Assembly: GCA_032629725.1 (NCBI GenBank) | Contig: JAFEVB010000007.1 | Coordinates: forward strand, 1,364,001 to 1,428,000 | Direction: 5' to 3' | DNA from: Gremmenia infestans | Lineage: Eukaryota > Ascomycota > Leotiomycetes > Helotiales > Hamatocanthoscyphaceae | Length of the DNA stretch: 64,000 bases | Part shown: positions 1 to 11,369 of the stretch, piece by piece | How positions within the stretch are numbered: the stretch's first letter is position 1 | Layout: each line of letters opens with the position of its first letter | The notes under the pieces: model-generated | Told to the model about the DNA's origin: nothing | Seen by the model: the letters and a program-made list of their open reading frames with translations, nothing else | Database searches by the model: none | Position numbers and translations under genes: made by a program

Positions 1-1205
1 GGTTGCTTGGATACTGGATAGATGAACTCAGGAAAAGTTCGACTTCTTGTAGCGTCTCTCCTATTGTTCTAACTCCTCGGCGTCTAGTTTCAACGTTTGA
101 GGATATATTTAGCATAAAGGAAGGCAGTATTAGACAAGAGACAAATATCCACCATGAAACTTACAAATATCATTGGTAATAATAAGTATTTGACATCCCC
201 GGGCCATGTCGTGTGGTGTTATTACATTGGTACCATCAGTCGCGCAAAGCTTTCTAAAGCCGAACAAAGAGCCCTACAACCTTATCTCTATAGAAGTGAA
301 AAGACTAATACATTCATGAACCCGAAGATGTCTTCTAATGGAGCCCCCTTTTAAGAAATACTAAGTATCAAATACAGCGTTTCTGGTTAACTCATTGGTG
401 AATAGACATTAACAGGTCCGGTACTGACTCTTGTGAACCTCGCCATGGGTTTTGTTCTCATCCACAATCTCATAACTCCAACTCAAGTCTAGAACTTTCC
501 GCAGCATTCCATTATTTGATCGTTTGAAATCTAAGGATCTTTGATATAAGCGCACGAACAGAATGGCATTTAGATGTTGCCCCACTTACCTAATTTGGAA
601 TCTCGCTACCCCTGAGAGGCTGCAATCATTCGTTCACCTTCCTGGATTCCTTTACATTCGAAGCATCGCATCTGATACTGCGATGTACTTGAAGGTTCTA
701 ATGATAGGAGGGGTTCCCTGATACCGAATTTGGGTAATGATGTGCGGAGCTTTAGCTGAGTAGCTTTGCTTGGGATCTGAATAATGCGGGAGTAATGTTG
801 ACATGTGCCATGCCACTAAGTATATTTTGCCAACAGATCGTTGGTCTGTTTGGTTTGTTTACCTGGGAGGTGAGAGGAGTTTGGATGGGTTTCTACCGTT
901 GACTGTTTATTCCAGTCATAATTTTAAGTTTGGGAGGAACTGGAGGAGCAAATTACAAGCATCTCCAAAGTGCTTTTCTTCTCAGTTTGGCAAGCTAGAT
1001 CAATATTAAGAGTACTCATTCCTGATCTGTTCCCTGAAACTCGTCGATTCTTGAAGTCAACACCCGCGATGTCACGCCCATTCAAAGCCCAGGCACATCA
1101 TTCAACTCTTCACATCTCACCCTATATAAACGAATGCGCATGGCTCCAATCAACCTTGAAGGCATACCTTTCTTTCTCATACAATAACACGCTAATCCTT
1201 CTTCC
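1..1205. other. spacer before the DUF2237 gene
   Basis: No gene is supported here. Short open frames at 154-354 and 803-1009 have neither recognisable motifs nor plausible neighbouring exons. A TATATAAA-like word lies near 1121-1130 on the plus strand, but no plus-strand gene follows it. The stretch next to 1206 is the 3' flank of the minus-strand DUF2237 gene. Confidence 0.5.
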
Positions 1206-1863
1206 CTACTCCCTACTCGTCATATCCCCCTTCCCCGCCATCTCCGTCCTCTCCTTCAGCCCCACACTCCCCAGCCCATTCTTCGCACCCCCCGTATCCT
1301 GCGCAACCGAACTCGCATTCGCCGCCTCGGACTCGGCAGCATGGGCTCTCAAATCCTTCATATCCACCACATCGAGCGCTCTCTCGTGCGTGGCGTGCAG
1401 GTGCACTTTAGGAACAATGGCCGCTTTCGCTGCGTCTCCACTTTCGGAGCTGCTGTTGGCGAAATCCAGCGCTTCTTTCCAGCGGGAGGCGCAGCAACAC
1501 CATTTGCAGCCGGCGCTGAGACCGATGGAGCGGAGGTTGTTGCCGCGGCTGGCGGTGAAGTCTAGGAAGGGGTCTGTGAGGGTTGCTGGAGGGTGGAAAT
1601 GTTAGTTGGGATGTAAATGGATGGAGTGAGGGAGGGGTAAGGGATGAACGAACCAGCTATAGAGTGGTTTCCGGTGTCTTCTTTGCCGACGTCGCAGAAC
1701 CCGTTGCGGTAGAAACCTGTCACTGGGTCTTTGGAAAACATGCCCAACGGTTTCTTCATTACTTTATTATCTCGCGATTAGTACCAGGTGTCTGAAGCTT
1801 TGTAGAATACGGGGAGGGCGCACCATTGAGTGACTTGTGGGCTTTTCCGAAATTGCTGGACAT
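1206..1863 (-). CDS. DUF2237-family protein (three exons)
   Basis: Exons read complement(1206..1585, 1654..1761, 1824..1863), 175 aa. The family is known from bacteria and fungi as a small protein with no assigned reaction. The hallmarks are present in order: PVTGFYRNGFC near the N-terminus, then DTGNHSIA, then DPFLDFTASRGNNL, then KWCCCASRWKEA, and finally HLHATHERAL. The start at 1863 is chosen because MSSNFGKAHKSLNV splices in frame into KPLGMFSKDP. The first intron (62 bases) has a clear TACTAAT branch site but a GTGCGC donor; the second (68 bases) has a GTTCGT donor and CTAAC branch. Both donors are weak, yet the splices restore the conserved frame exactly. The family assignment is firm; the function is unknown. 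Confidence 0.88.
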
Positions 1864-4800
1864 TGTGAGGGTGAAGAGGTATTATAGAAAGTAATTGAGG
1901 AACTTATCGATTGAATGATTGGGATTGAAAGACTCGATTTACTCTGTTCGCAATTGCGTTGATGGTGAGTGATACATGCACTAGCAGGTATATGCATGAC
2001 GTCTAGACGTCTTGAGATCCACAGGGTCTTTCCCGCATCTCGAACTTAAAAACGATGTCCCATTAATCAACATTTATACCTCAAAATACCTCATCTCCAT
2101 ACTTTGAGATGTAAGGTAGTTCTTTCTCGTGACAGTTTGGAAACTTACGATAGGTATCAGTCAGGTACAAGTCCATCATAGCTTTCAGCAGAAAAGGCTA
2201 TTTCCAGACGTCAGAAGCGATCTGCATCGAGCCTTCGTAAACATCTCACTGCGATGAAACATCCTCAGCCCTTCATGACCCCATGCACTTCATCTCACCA
2301 ATCCAAACGGTATGAAGCGACGCTCAGATTGTCGTATTCGAAAGAGGGAAATTATGACAACCAACCCCTACCGTTCTCTAAAAATAGAAATACTCTGATC
2401 CTATTTCGCAACATTCCATTTCCCTGCGTAAGAAATACCTGTTGCCTTTGAGGACGACACAAGACAGCTCATCGTGGTATAAAACCGCCGTCTTGTACGT
2501 GCGTGCGTGCGACGGAGACGATGTAAATATGCATATAGGACATTTAGTATAGTTTGGAGGGGATTGCTTGCGATGTACGAATGACGCGGGGGGCGTTTTC
2601 TTTTCTCTTGGCTCTTTATCCTTGGCTTTCTCTTTTCTCACTCGCGGAGGTACGAAGAATTGTAGCGTTCATTCAGCGCAGCGCAGCGAATAATAACAAT
2701 AAGAATAAGAATTAGAACAAGAATAAGCAAATGGATTATTATTGCTGGCGTTCTAGATCTGGATGTACGGAATGGAATGGGGACTGGCTTGCGAGCTTGC
2801 TTTTTTGCCTTGCGGTGAGTGACAGACGGCGATTGGCGACCCCGACCCGGACCCCTCATCCTAATGCACGAGAGCTCGGGAAGAGACGGCGATGGGATGG
2901 GATGGGTGCGTACAGGGAATAGCGCTTTTTTATAGTTGACGGGCCGAGAGATGGGGGTGGGGTGGGTACCTACGGAGTAAGTAAAGACGCGATGCGATGC
3001 TTGGTATTTTTATTATGTGTGTTGGGCGGCAAAACCGCGTGCGGAGGTTAATAATTGAGGGGTTGGTGATGTGATGGCATGGAGGAGAGGAAGTAGATGG
3101 GCGGAAGGATATTTGGGGTTAGGGAGTTATGTAGTGCTTGCATCGAAACGAGAAGGATTGGCTTCAGATGGAGTTGGAGGTATTCTGGTTTGGACCTGCA
3201 TCCATCTACAGATTTCCGGACCCCTCACCTGCCCTTCCCCTCCCCTCCCCCTCCCCTCCTCACCGATATCAGTCAGCCAAGCCAAACCAGCTGCTGAATC
3301 CCACCCATGCTACCCACCTTACCTTGGATAGGGCAGATTCATGTACGATACTTGGCTTGGTCTGCCTAGACACACAATCCAATAGCGTTTGCGAGATTGA
3401 GGACTGGATGGATGATATAAGACCTGGTTTCGAACGAAGAGGAACTTCCTTCCATCTCATCTGGTATGATCACGCTCACTCACGCTCTCACTCTTGCTCG
3501 TGGGCCGGCGGGACAACCCGCGGCGAATATTCGTGCAAGGCGCATCGGTGATGACGAGGATTACTGTACTGGACATGCGTGTGATATATGCGTTTTTCGG
3601 TACATGTACATGTGCGAAGTACATGCTTGGCTTGGCCCATAGTACTTGGCTAATCATTTTGTTCATATGACTTTTCATGCAGTATACGGAGGTAGTGAGG
3701 CGAAAGTGTTCAGAGTTATTTGTCAAGACTTGTGTCTGCTATAGAGTAGAGGTTTCAACGATATATATTGTAGGAGATTAGGTTTCTGATCTTCAGGATC
3801 TGATACAGGATCATTTTGTTGTAATATATCGGATGGTGAAGGCTATTTGATTGGCTATAAAGCTCGGATGATCTGAAGCACTGATGTACGAAGTACCATT
3901 TAGCCGAAAGCGGAGGTTTAGGTAGTATTTGAGGGGACAGCATTATTCCCAATCCGGAAAAGTTTAATATTCTTGAAGCAAACGTTAAACAGAACCGTGA
4001 GGGTGAGGTGAGGTTGAAATTGGAAAGGTCTTGAGAGATAAGAGACAAAAGCGGAGGATGTTTTACGGTGTGGCTTGCCTCCGTGGCTTGGAATTCGGCG
4101 ATTCCATATTGTTGTTGCAGATACGGCTTATATTTTCATCATGGCTGACAACTGGAGGCGGTTTATATCAGACCCTCTGCCCCTCTATTCGACCATTCCC
4201 TTCTCTGGTGGGATAATAATCAATATTTCGGGCCTTTCTGCAGTCAGGTTTTACCGAAATGGTAAGGGGGCTGAATCTAGAGATGTGGAAAGAATACTCT
4301 TTCAATAAACACACCACACCTTTTCCGTGATTTAGTTCTTGGTGGTATTGGATTGTGGCGAGGGTTACAGATGTGGAATCTAACCAAAAGATGTAAGAAA
4401 CTTTGGCAGAAGTAGAATGGATGGATCTGCGTGGCGGCTGCACAAGAGAGGCTGGAGTCTCGCTTTGACTGGGATTGACAGGCCTACTTCGGTACTTTGG
4501 TAAAGTATCCGAGGCGTCCCGTATCTGGGGTTTAAAGGAGCTGTTTCGAAACTTGCCTTGCCCTTCAAGTAACTGGTGTAAGAAAAGAGAGAGAGATAGA
4601 GATTTAGTCGTGCACAGGACCAAGCAAGACCAGCGATTGGCACTCGCTAGTACAACACTACTTTGTAACTATGGAACTAGGAGTTCTGGATAGGCGTTCC
4701 GCGATGGGCTGCCCATACCTACGGGACCTTGAATAATTAGTGGGCTGTCTAGTGGTTCGTGGACCGCGATCGATGAGCCGAGTGGAACATAGAACGTGGG

Positions 4801-6316
4801 ACAAAAGAGCTTGCTGGAAGAAGGAAAGCAAGCAGCCTCGAGGCAGCAGATGGGGCATCAATGGATAGTAAGGCGGGGTTGCGGCCATTGTGCCTAACCA
4901 AGGGCCGAATGACAAATGGCCGGGCGACAGCGAGGTTGTGTTGTTTTCCAACACTTGATGTAGTCACCGGCGAACAATAAAATAGCCCGAGCATGGAAGG
5001 AGTAATGAATCGTCGGCATGATTTGGATAAATGGTCGAAATCCGGGGAATGAAATATATCTTGCTCGGGTGCGGCAAACACTTTATAAGTTTAGGCCATT
5101 AGTAGGATCACTTGACTTTACGACTTAGGCCCGTTGTTGCAGAATACGGTCCGTACGATCCATCGCTCGCGGTTCCTGGCGACCCATTTTAGGCCAAACA
5201 GGTACGGAACAACGGACGAAGCTGGGATTCTTCCGGGCTGTGCTGTGTATAGATGAAATGATGTGTTGTAAGCAAGAGAGTGGAGGGAGGGTCTACGGAC
5301 ATGAGCGACAAATGATAATCATAATGCTTATAGATCATAATACTATTTCCTATGATACAGTATCTACATGCCTTACATCTCCTATGCGGTGTCTGGTAAA
5401 GAAGCTCAAAGACGGCTTCTTTGTAATCAACATGCGTGGGAACCTCCGTACCGTGCTACTGTAGATAGAGGAGGTGGGTTGTGTGCTTGTCCCACGCCGA
5501 GCAGTCCACCGACTAGTAAGCAATACTCCGCTGGCAGTAATTCTCTGTCTGTGTTGCTACTGCTTTGTGAATCATGATGATGGTAATCGATTATCAGAAT
5601 AGGATAGAATAGAATGAATGATTGCTTAATGCTTAAAGATTGCTGCAAAACCAGCTAGGTTACTGACTGCCACTGACTGGAACATACTAATCTAAAGTAC
5701 TTCCGTATCCCTCTGGACGTCCAAACCCAAACCTCGATTCAAAATCCCAGTCCCTGTCTCGCCCATCTTCTTCAGTGCCCTGGCGTCCCGGTGGCCCTGC
5801 CAGCTACCCAGTTAGTCGAATCACAGCGCATCCAGACCTGTCACCCCGGGTACTTGCTCAGGCCTGATTGGGGGCATTCCTTTTGGCCTTACTACGGGTC
5901 TTCGCCTATTCCTAGTAGTGTAGTGCAGTGCAGTGCTTCCTAGCCTAGCTGCGCTGGTGCTGCTGGCTGAGTCCTTGAACGCCTCGCTCTCAAACAAAGA
6001 ATCCTCCCCTCATGCCCGACTTCCAATTATCGGCACCAAAGAAAGGAAGAGTGCAGAACAAACCCGGCGCTTTCAAGTGCATCTTCCTCGACCTGATCCT
6101 CCTACCATCTACCACCCTCTACCACCAACACCAGCACCTAACACCCTCTCCGAATTCGTCCATCTTCCGCCGACGAATGGACTCTGATATCGCCTATATG
6201 TCGAGGTAGCATTGAACGTCACCCACCCATTGTTGTGGCACCGAGCCAGAACAACCCCGAATTTCCCACCTCTTTCGAAGCAAACCTCACGTTTCTTTGG
6301 CCTACGACTATTCGGA
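1864..6316. other. 4.4-kb spacer without a convincing gene
   Basis: Many short open frames occur on both strands (for example 3138-3551 plus, 4168-4623 minus, 4749-5081 minus), but none shows a domain, a codon pattern or splice sites that extend it. A pyrimidine-rich tract of CCCTCC units lies near 3231-3265. One copy of TACGGAGTA lies at 2971-2979. The last 300 bases are the 5' flank of the ELL gene and hold an upstream open frame at 6012-6209. Confidence 0.5.
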
Positions 6317-8562
6317 ATGCCTTCCCTCGTTGTGCCAGAGTCCGGCATGTCGCTGAGCAGCTCCGCGGATGCTACTTCCAAGCATGGCTCCCTCGTCCCC
6401 GAGGTCTTTGGTCTCACCCTCTCGGACAGCGTGCTTGAAGACATGATCAAATGTTTTCAGAATGACAGACCTCTCCAATTGTCGTTGGGGGAACATCCGG
6501 TAAGCTTTCATATTCACTTCTGGCTGCTCCGAGAGTCTGGCAGGTTTGGTGCTTATGAGTGAATCGTTCAACTTTGCTACAGCAGCAACTATACGATTGC
6601 TTTATATTCACTTGATGATGCATACAAGCACCTTGCTAACTATTTTCCCTCCAGAGTCTATCTTATGGAACAAAAACCCAGCACCTTTCCACCTCCGACG
6701 ACCCATTTACTCACGAACTCTATCGAAGTTCCGATTCCGATGCCGATGCAATGGCCTTCTACGACAAGACTTCCAAGAAACCAGAGGTCGGAACAAAGAA
6801 ACCCAAGATTGTCAAAGTCGATTCCAAACCCAACGCTACATTCATGGGTCTCTTCAGTGGCAAGAAGTTCAATCCCGCCCTCAAGCCTCCTGTTGCTGCG
6901 GTCAAGCCCAAGGCTACCTCGAGTGCCGGTACAGACGCAGCTCTAGCACAGCTTCAATCGTCGTTGGCCACAGAGACAGCGAGAAAGGCAGGCAATACGT
7001 AAGTCGGATATTTGGGAGGATTTCGAGTTTTAGCTGACCCGAGTAGGACGAAATATATCAAGACAGGACTCCCTGTCCCTGGAAAAAAGGGTGCTAGTAA
7101 CAAGAACAAGTTTCTATCCAACACTCGATCCCTTGGTAGCGACACAACACGATCAATGCCGTCGAGTCCAGCCCTATCTGGTGTCAGGTCCCCATCGAAT
7201 GGCCCCACATCGGTACCCCTCTCACAACAACAAGCCGAACTGGCCAAGGCTGCCCGCAAACCTATAATACATCTGCTTTCTCTTGGCCCCACGAGTGAGC
7301 GAGATCTGAGAGACATGCTACCGGAGATTGGTAACAATGATTTCAAACAAACTCTTCATAGGGTCGGAGATTTGAACGAGTCTATTGGCAAGCACGAGTT
7401 GCGAAAACAATACTGGAAGGAGCTTGACGTATGGTCATTCAAATTTCCGAACCAAGAGGACCGTCAGCTTGCAATTGATAATGCTGTCAAACAGTACGAC
7501 CGCATGCGATTGGGCGTATCAGAGCCAGAGTGGGACCGATTGTTACCAAAATCGGATCGTGGTACGGGAAAGAGTTTGAGCAAATTACAGGCTCAGATTG
7601 CACGGGGTGATCTACAACGCCCACCGAAGATCAAGGTTCAAAAGGAGGAAGGCTCAGGTCGCGAGACGTCCGGACCAGAGGATGAGGTTCCAATCAAAGA
7701 CAAGAAGGTGTCCAAGGTGAAGGGTGATAGCATGACTAGATCTGTGTCACAACCACCTACCACCAAAACGAAGAAGGTCGGCGAGAAGGAGACACAAGCG
7801 AAGAAACTGTTGTCGAAGACCTCGAAGCCTAATCTGAAGCCTATTCCGAAGCCAACAGCAGCTGCCAAAACCAAGACAGCTACCAAGACAGCGGTAAAGG
7901 TTCTGTCAAGTGAATTTGTGGAAGATTCAGATGAGGAGGATGAGTTCCCCCAAAGAACTTCCAAGCCACCGAAGCCGAAGCCAGTTGCTGTTCCAAAGCG
8001 TCCACGTGAAGATGATGTAGAGTCTAGTGATTCAAGTATCCCTCTAAGCAAGAAGGTCAAGAAGGATACTGCAGCATCCACCACTCACCGAATTTCCGAC
8101 TCGCAATCTTCTCGAACTACCAATACCTCAACCCAATCTTCTTCATCTACCAAGGCCAAGGATACCTCGCCTCAAAAGTCCTCTCCTCTCGCTTCCTCGC
8201 CTCCAACCAATGCATCCGATGTCGACAATTCCTCAGGAGACCGCACTTCCTCTTCATCTTCAACATCTCCTGCGAATCATCTGAGCTCCAAGAATTCTAG
8301 GTCGCCAATTCACAAGCGCCATCACAAGTCATCCTCGGTAGCCTCGTCGGTTTCCTCCACCTCGAGTCGGTACTTGAAGCCTGAGGTTATGGATTTGGCA
8401 CGCAAATACCGAAGTTACTATCCAAGGTACGAGGCACTTCATAAGGAATTGGCTGGAATGAAGTCAAGGAACATTGATAAGGAGATAGCGCTGTTGGACA
8501 TGCATGAAAGGCTTGCTCAGATGAAGCGGGAGATCAATGAGGGAATCGTGGAGGTTAGTTGA
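6317..8562 (+). CDS. ELL-type RNA polymerase II elongation factor
   Basis: Exons 6317..6499, 6655..6998, 7047..8562 give 680 aa. ELL proteins suppress pausing by RNA polymerase II in the nucleus. A central region at about residues 247-330 begins KPIIHLLSLGPTSERDL and matches the winged-helix part of the ELL domain (the 'IHLLAL.P' element). The last 60 residues (KPEVMDLARKYRSYYPRYEAL onward) look like the helical occludin/ELL C-terminal domain. Between them lies a long Lys/Ser/Pro-rich disordered linker with basic clusters that could act as nuclear localisation signals. The start at 6317 gives MPSLVVPESG. An in-frame ATG at 6212 also exists, but the sequence after it looks like leader. Introns are 155 and 48 bases. 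The family call is from motif recognition; fungal ELL proteins diverge strongly from animal ones. Confidence 0.8.
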
Positions 8563-10313
8563 GTTGGAAACGGATCTAGTTGGCTTTGATCTTCAGTTAT
8601 GGGTGACGATTTCTCCTATTTCATGGGGCATTGTATGATGAGATGACACAACAGTCTCGGAATTTGGTGGGCAGGGAGCATGGGACGGGCGTTATAGTTT
8701 ACATTTCTTTTATTATAGGATGACAAAACCATGGCTGGACATGTATAAACCATGGATATTACGACAGAGAGATTCGATGATGCTTACGACAGGCATTCGA
8801 ACAAAAGCAGATACCAAGACCAGAAATACTGGAGAATAGATACCAGAATAAAGACTTAAAAAATGATGTCGGCCTTTTGACTTGCCTGTTTGAGAATTTC
8901 ACCACATAGCTCCATATCTTTCTTTCTTCCCGGCTAAATTCGTTATTTTCTTGAAACTGAAAAGAGATCCGACAAGGTATAGATCTAGACACTCCCCTCC
9001 TTCCTGATCAGATCAGCACTCCCACTTTCCAGTTTCGGACATGTATGCCCCTCTTGTTCGTAGGTAGCTGTAACTCCGAAGAATGATGGATCGTCCGGCC
9101 ACTCGTACATAAGTACATTCTTTTGATTATTAAAGTACGCGTATTGCTACCTAACTAAACATATGGAGGAGGAGTTGAAAAGATGTTCCGCCAATAATCG
9201 TGTATGTAATTTCTATTCTAACTTATATAGGTGGATGGATGCATGAAAGGCCTACGGTGCGTAAGGGGGGTGAGATGTTTAGTGCTTTGGAGTTATGGAT
9301 ATAAGTAATTACCTTTTGGTTATTTGATCTGCATTTAAGCATGCTTGCTGGTGATTTAAGACTTTTCTTTTGGATACATAAATAGACTTTTTGGAACGGG
9401 AGTTGAGAGTGTGATTTTGTGTGTGTAGGGGGGGGGCGAAGGGGAGTTGTGGGGTAAAAGATGTGGATGGATGTGGATGTGGATGTGGATGTGGAGTGAG
9501 TGGGTTTATAAACTGTATGATATACTTGGAAGAGAGATAGGACTGCTGCGACAATGAGGTAGAGAAACAGGGGTGGAGTGGAGTAGAGTGGTTATATAGA
9601 TAGGTGTTCTGCTCTTCTCCTGGTGTAGAAGATATCAAGACATGTATGTGCTGTGGCTGGTGGTTTGCTGGCTGTTGTATATATTGTTTATTGGCAAGAT
9701 GAGGGATGACTTTGTTCATCTCGTGGCAAGTCCCACAAGACTAATAGTTGAAGATGATGCTGGGAGTTGAAAGGTTAGGATAATAGAGTCGTTTGGATAA
9801 CTGTGCTGGAGAAAGAGTACGTATCCCGTAACAGCAATGGGAGAGATAATTTGTAGCTATTATTTGAGGATTGGTTGAGACTCTATTTCCGCATACAAGA
9901 GATTGTGGAAGGAGAGGATAAGAAGAAAGATTTTCTGTTTTCAGTGTACTGATGAAGAGGGGCTTGAGAAGTCTAGAGTAATGCATATGAAGCAGGGTTG
10001 CGCCGTTCAGATATTTAGCAATAGGTATTAATGAAAGCTCTGCTAGCAAGTAAAATGCTCTCTAGACAATGAGAAATCAACACGGGTCGGCAATCAGGGG
10101 AACAAGAAGCTCTTGACCAGATAACTCTTAGACTTAGAAAGATAGCTATTGCTTGATTTGGGTATATTGTCATTTGCCATGTCCGTATCAACGTATCTCA
10201 TCAAACAGTACTTTTCCCAAAGCAGACCTTCCATAACCAACAGTCGAGTCCACCCATCTCCACCATATCCATCCTCAAGCACCAGAACGGGAATGAAATC
10301 GAGGTAGAGTCGC
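8563..10313. other. spacer between ELL and dynein light chain genes
   Basis: This is the 3' flank shared by two convergent genes. A GTGGAT hexamer array lies near 9460-9497 and a run of nine G residues near 9429-9437. A 136-codon open frame at 9309-9719 (minus) arises from these repeats and is His/Pro/Thr-rich with no domain. I see no gene. Confidence 0.5.
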
Positions 10314-10937
10314 TTATTGTGTTTTGAAAAGGAGGATGGCGCAGTGGCCCAGGTAGAAGTAGATGAAGTGCTTGGTCTCGTGGGTGACGAAGGAGCCGAA
10401 GTTACGTCCAACAATGCAGTGCCAGGTTGGTCCCTTGCGCTCATCAAACTAGAGGGGAGGTCAGCTGTGGGGTCGAGTATTCGGAGAGCTTGGAGCTTAA
10501 CGCACGGTCTTCTTGATGTACTGAGCAATGTCCTGTTGCGGGGTCCGTTAGCTATGAAGAGGGTAGGTAAAGGAACACGTCTACCTTCTCGACTGTGTAT
10601 TTAGACATTCCTTCCTGTGCTGTAGAAGCTATTAGCTACCGTGGTCTCCTAATTCGAGTCGCATGTGGTGTGCTTTAGATAGTAAACATACCAACGTCAA
10701 TAGCCTCCTGCTGCATGTCATCCGTCTGCAACCCGGATTAGCTATGTCCAATATCCCATGTTACTCGCAATGTCGCATTTCAATAGAGGGATGGATCTCA
10801 CCATGTCTGCGCTTTTGACCTGGGCTACAAGAAGTGTTTGTTAGCATTGTTTTGTTTACACTATGACGCGACTTGGGCAGCAGGTTTGCCTTACCCTCGA
10901 GCTTGTCCTTTATGTTGATACCCTTCTCGGACGCCAT
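10314..10937 (-). CDS. dynein light chain LC8-type (DYNLL)
   Basis: Six exons, complement(10314..10448, 10506..10532, 10585..10619, 10692..10725, 10802..10824, 10895..10937), give 98 aa. LC8 is a homodimeric hub that binds short peptides in the dynein intermediate chain and many other partners. The protein reads MASEKGINIKDKLEAQVKSA at the start and ends in GHCAILLFKTQ. All family landmarks are present: SADMTDDMQQEA, KYTVEKDIAQYIKK, FDERKGPTWHCIVGRNFGS, and FVTHETKHFIYFYLG. Every junction keeps phase and all introns are short with GT..AG ends. Five introns in under 100 codons, with a 23-base exon 2 and a 27-base exon 5, is dense for this window. Identification is as good as sequence alone allows. 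Confidence 0.95.
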
Positions 10938-11369
10938 GATATCGATGCTTTGCTATTGTTTAGGCGTGTATGTGGTTGTCTGCTGTGTTCAGACTTCGAG
11001 GGGTGGTTTCTGGAGAGGGAGGTGGCTGTTTGCGTAGCTTCGGATCTGCACTTTGGATCTGCAAGGTGATTAAATTTCTTAAGAAGCGAGTATTGAGTAT
11101 TATCCGTATATCGAGTATGCGACTGGATGGGAATTATTCTTGAATAGGTAAAGGATTGATCCTTGGGGTGGTTATAAATTCGAAGTAGATGCGAATATTG
11201 TCAAGGACTCAGGGTGAAGTCCGGCTCTGGAGGGCTAGAATACCAGGTTATCATTGGCTGAATGTTAGCTACGGTAGACCCCTGTAGCGGAGTTGGTAGC
11301 GCCTGCAAAATTATTATCGAAAAATTATTATAAGAACTTCCTTCCCCTCCATACAAATCTTCTACAACA
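10938..11369. other. divergent promoter region, dynein light chain and mrd1
   Basis: This 432-base region separates the minus-strand LC8 gene from the plus-strand mrd1 gene and must carry both promoters. It is AT-rich towards mrd1 (11305-11340). I see no clear TATA element and no further gene. A tRNA-like D-arm phrase occurs near 11286-11306 without any T-arm (see rejected items). Confidence 0.5.

Noticed and set aside
970..1605. 211-codon plus-strand frame
   Set aside because: It is the antisense shadow of the DUF2237 exons; the minus strand has the conserved motifs.
9309..9719. 136-codon minus frame
   Set aside because: Built on GTGGAT repeats and other simple sequence; no motif.
11270..11320. 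tRNA-like phrase GTAGCGGAGTTGGTAGCGCC
   Set aside because: It resembles a D-arm, but no acceptor stem, anticodon arm or T-arm (GGTTCGA) follows at the right distance.
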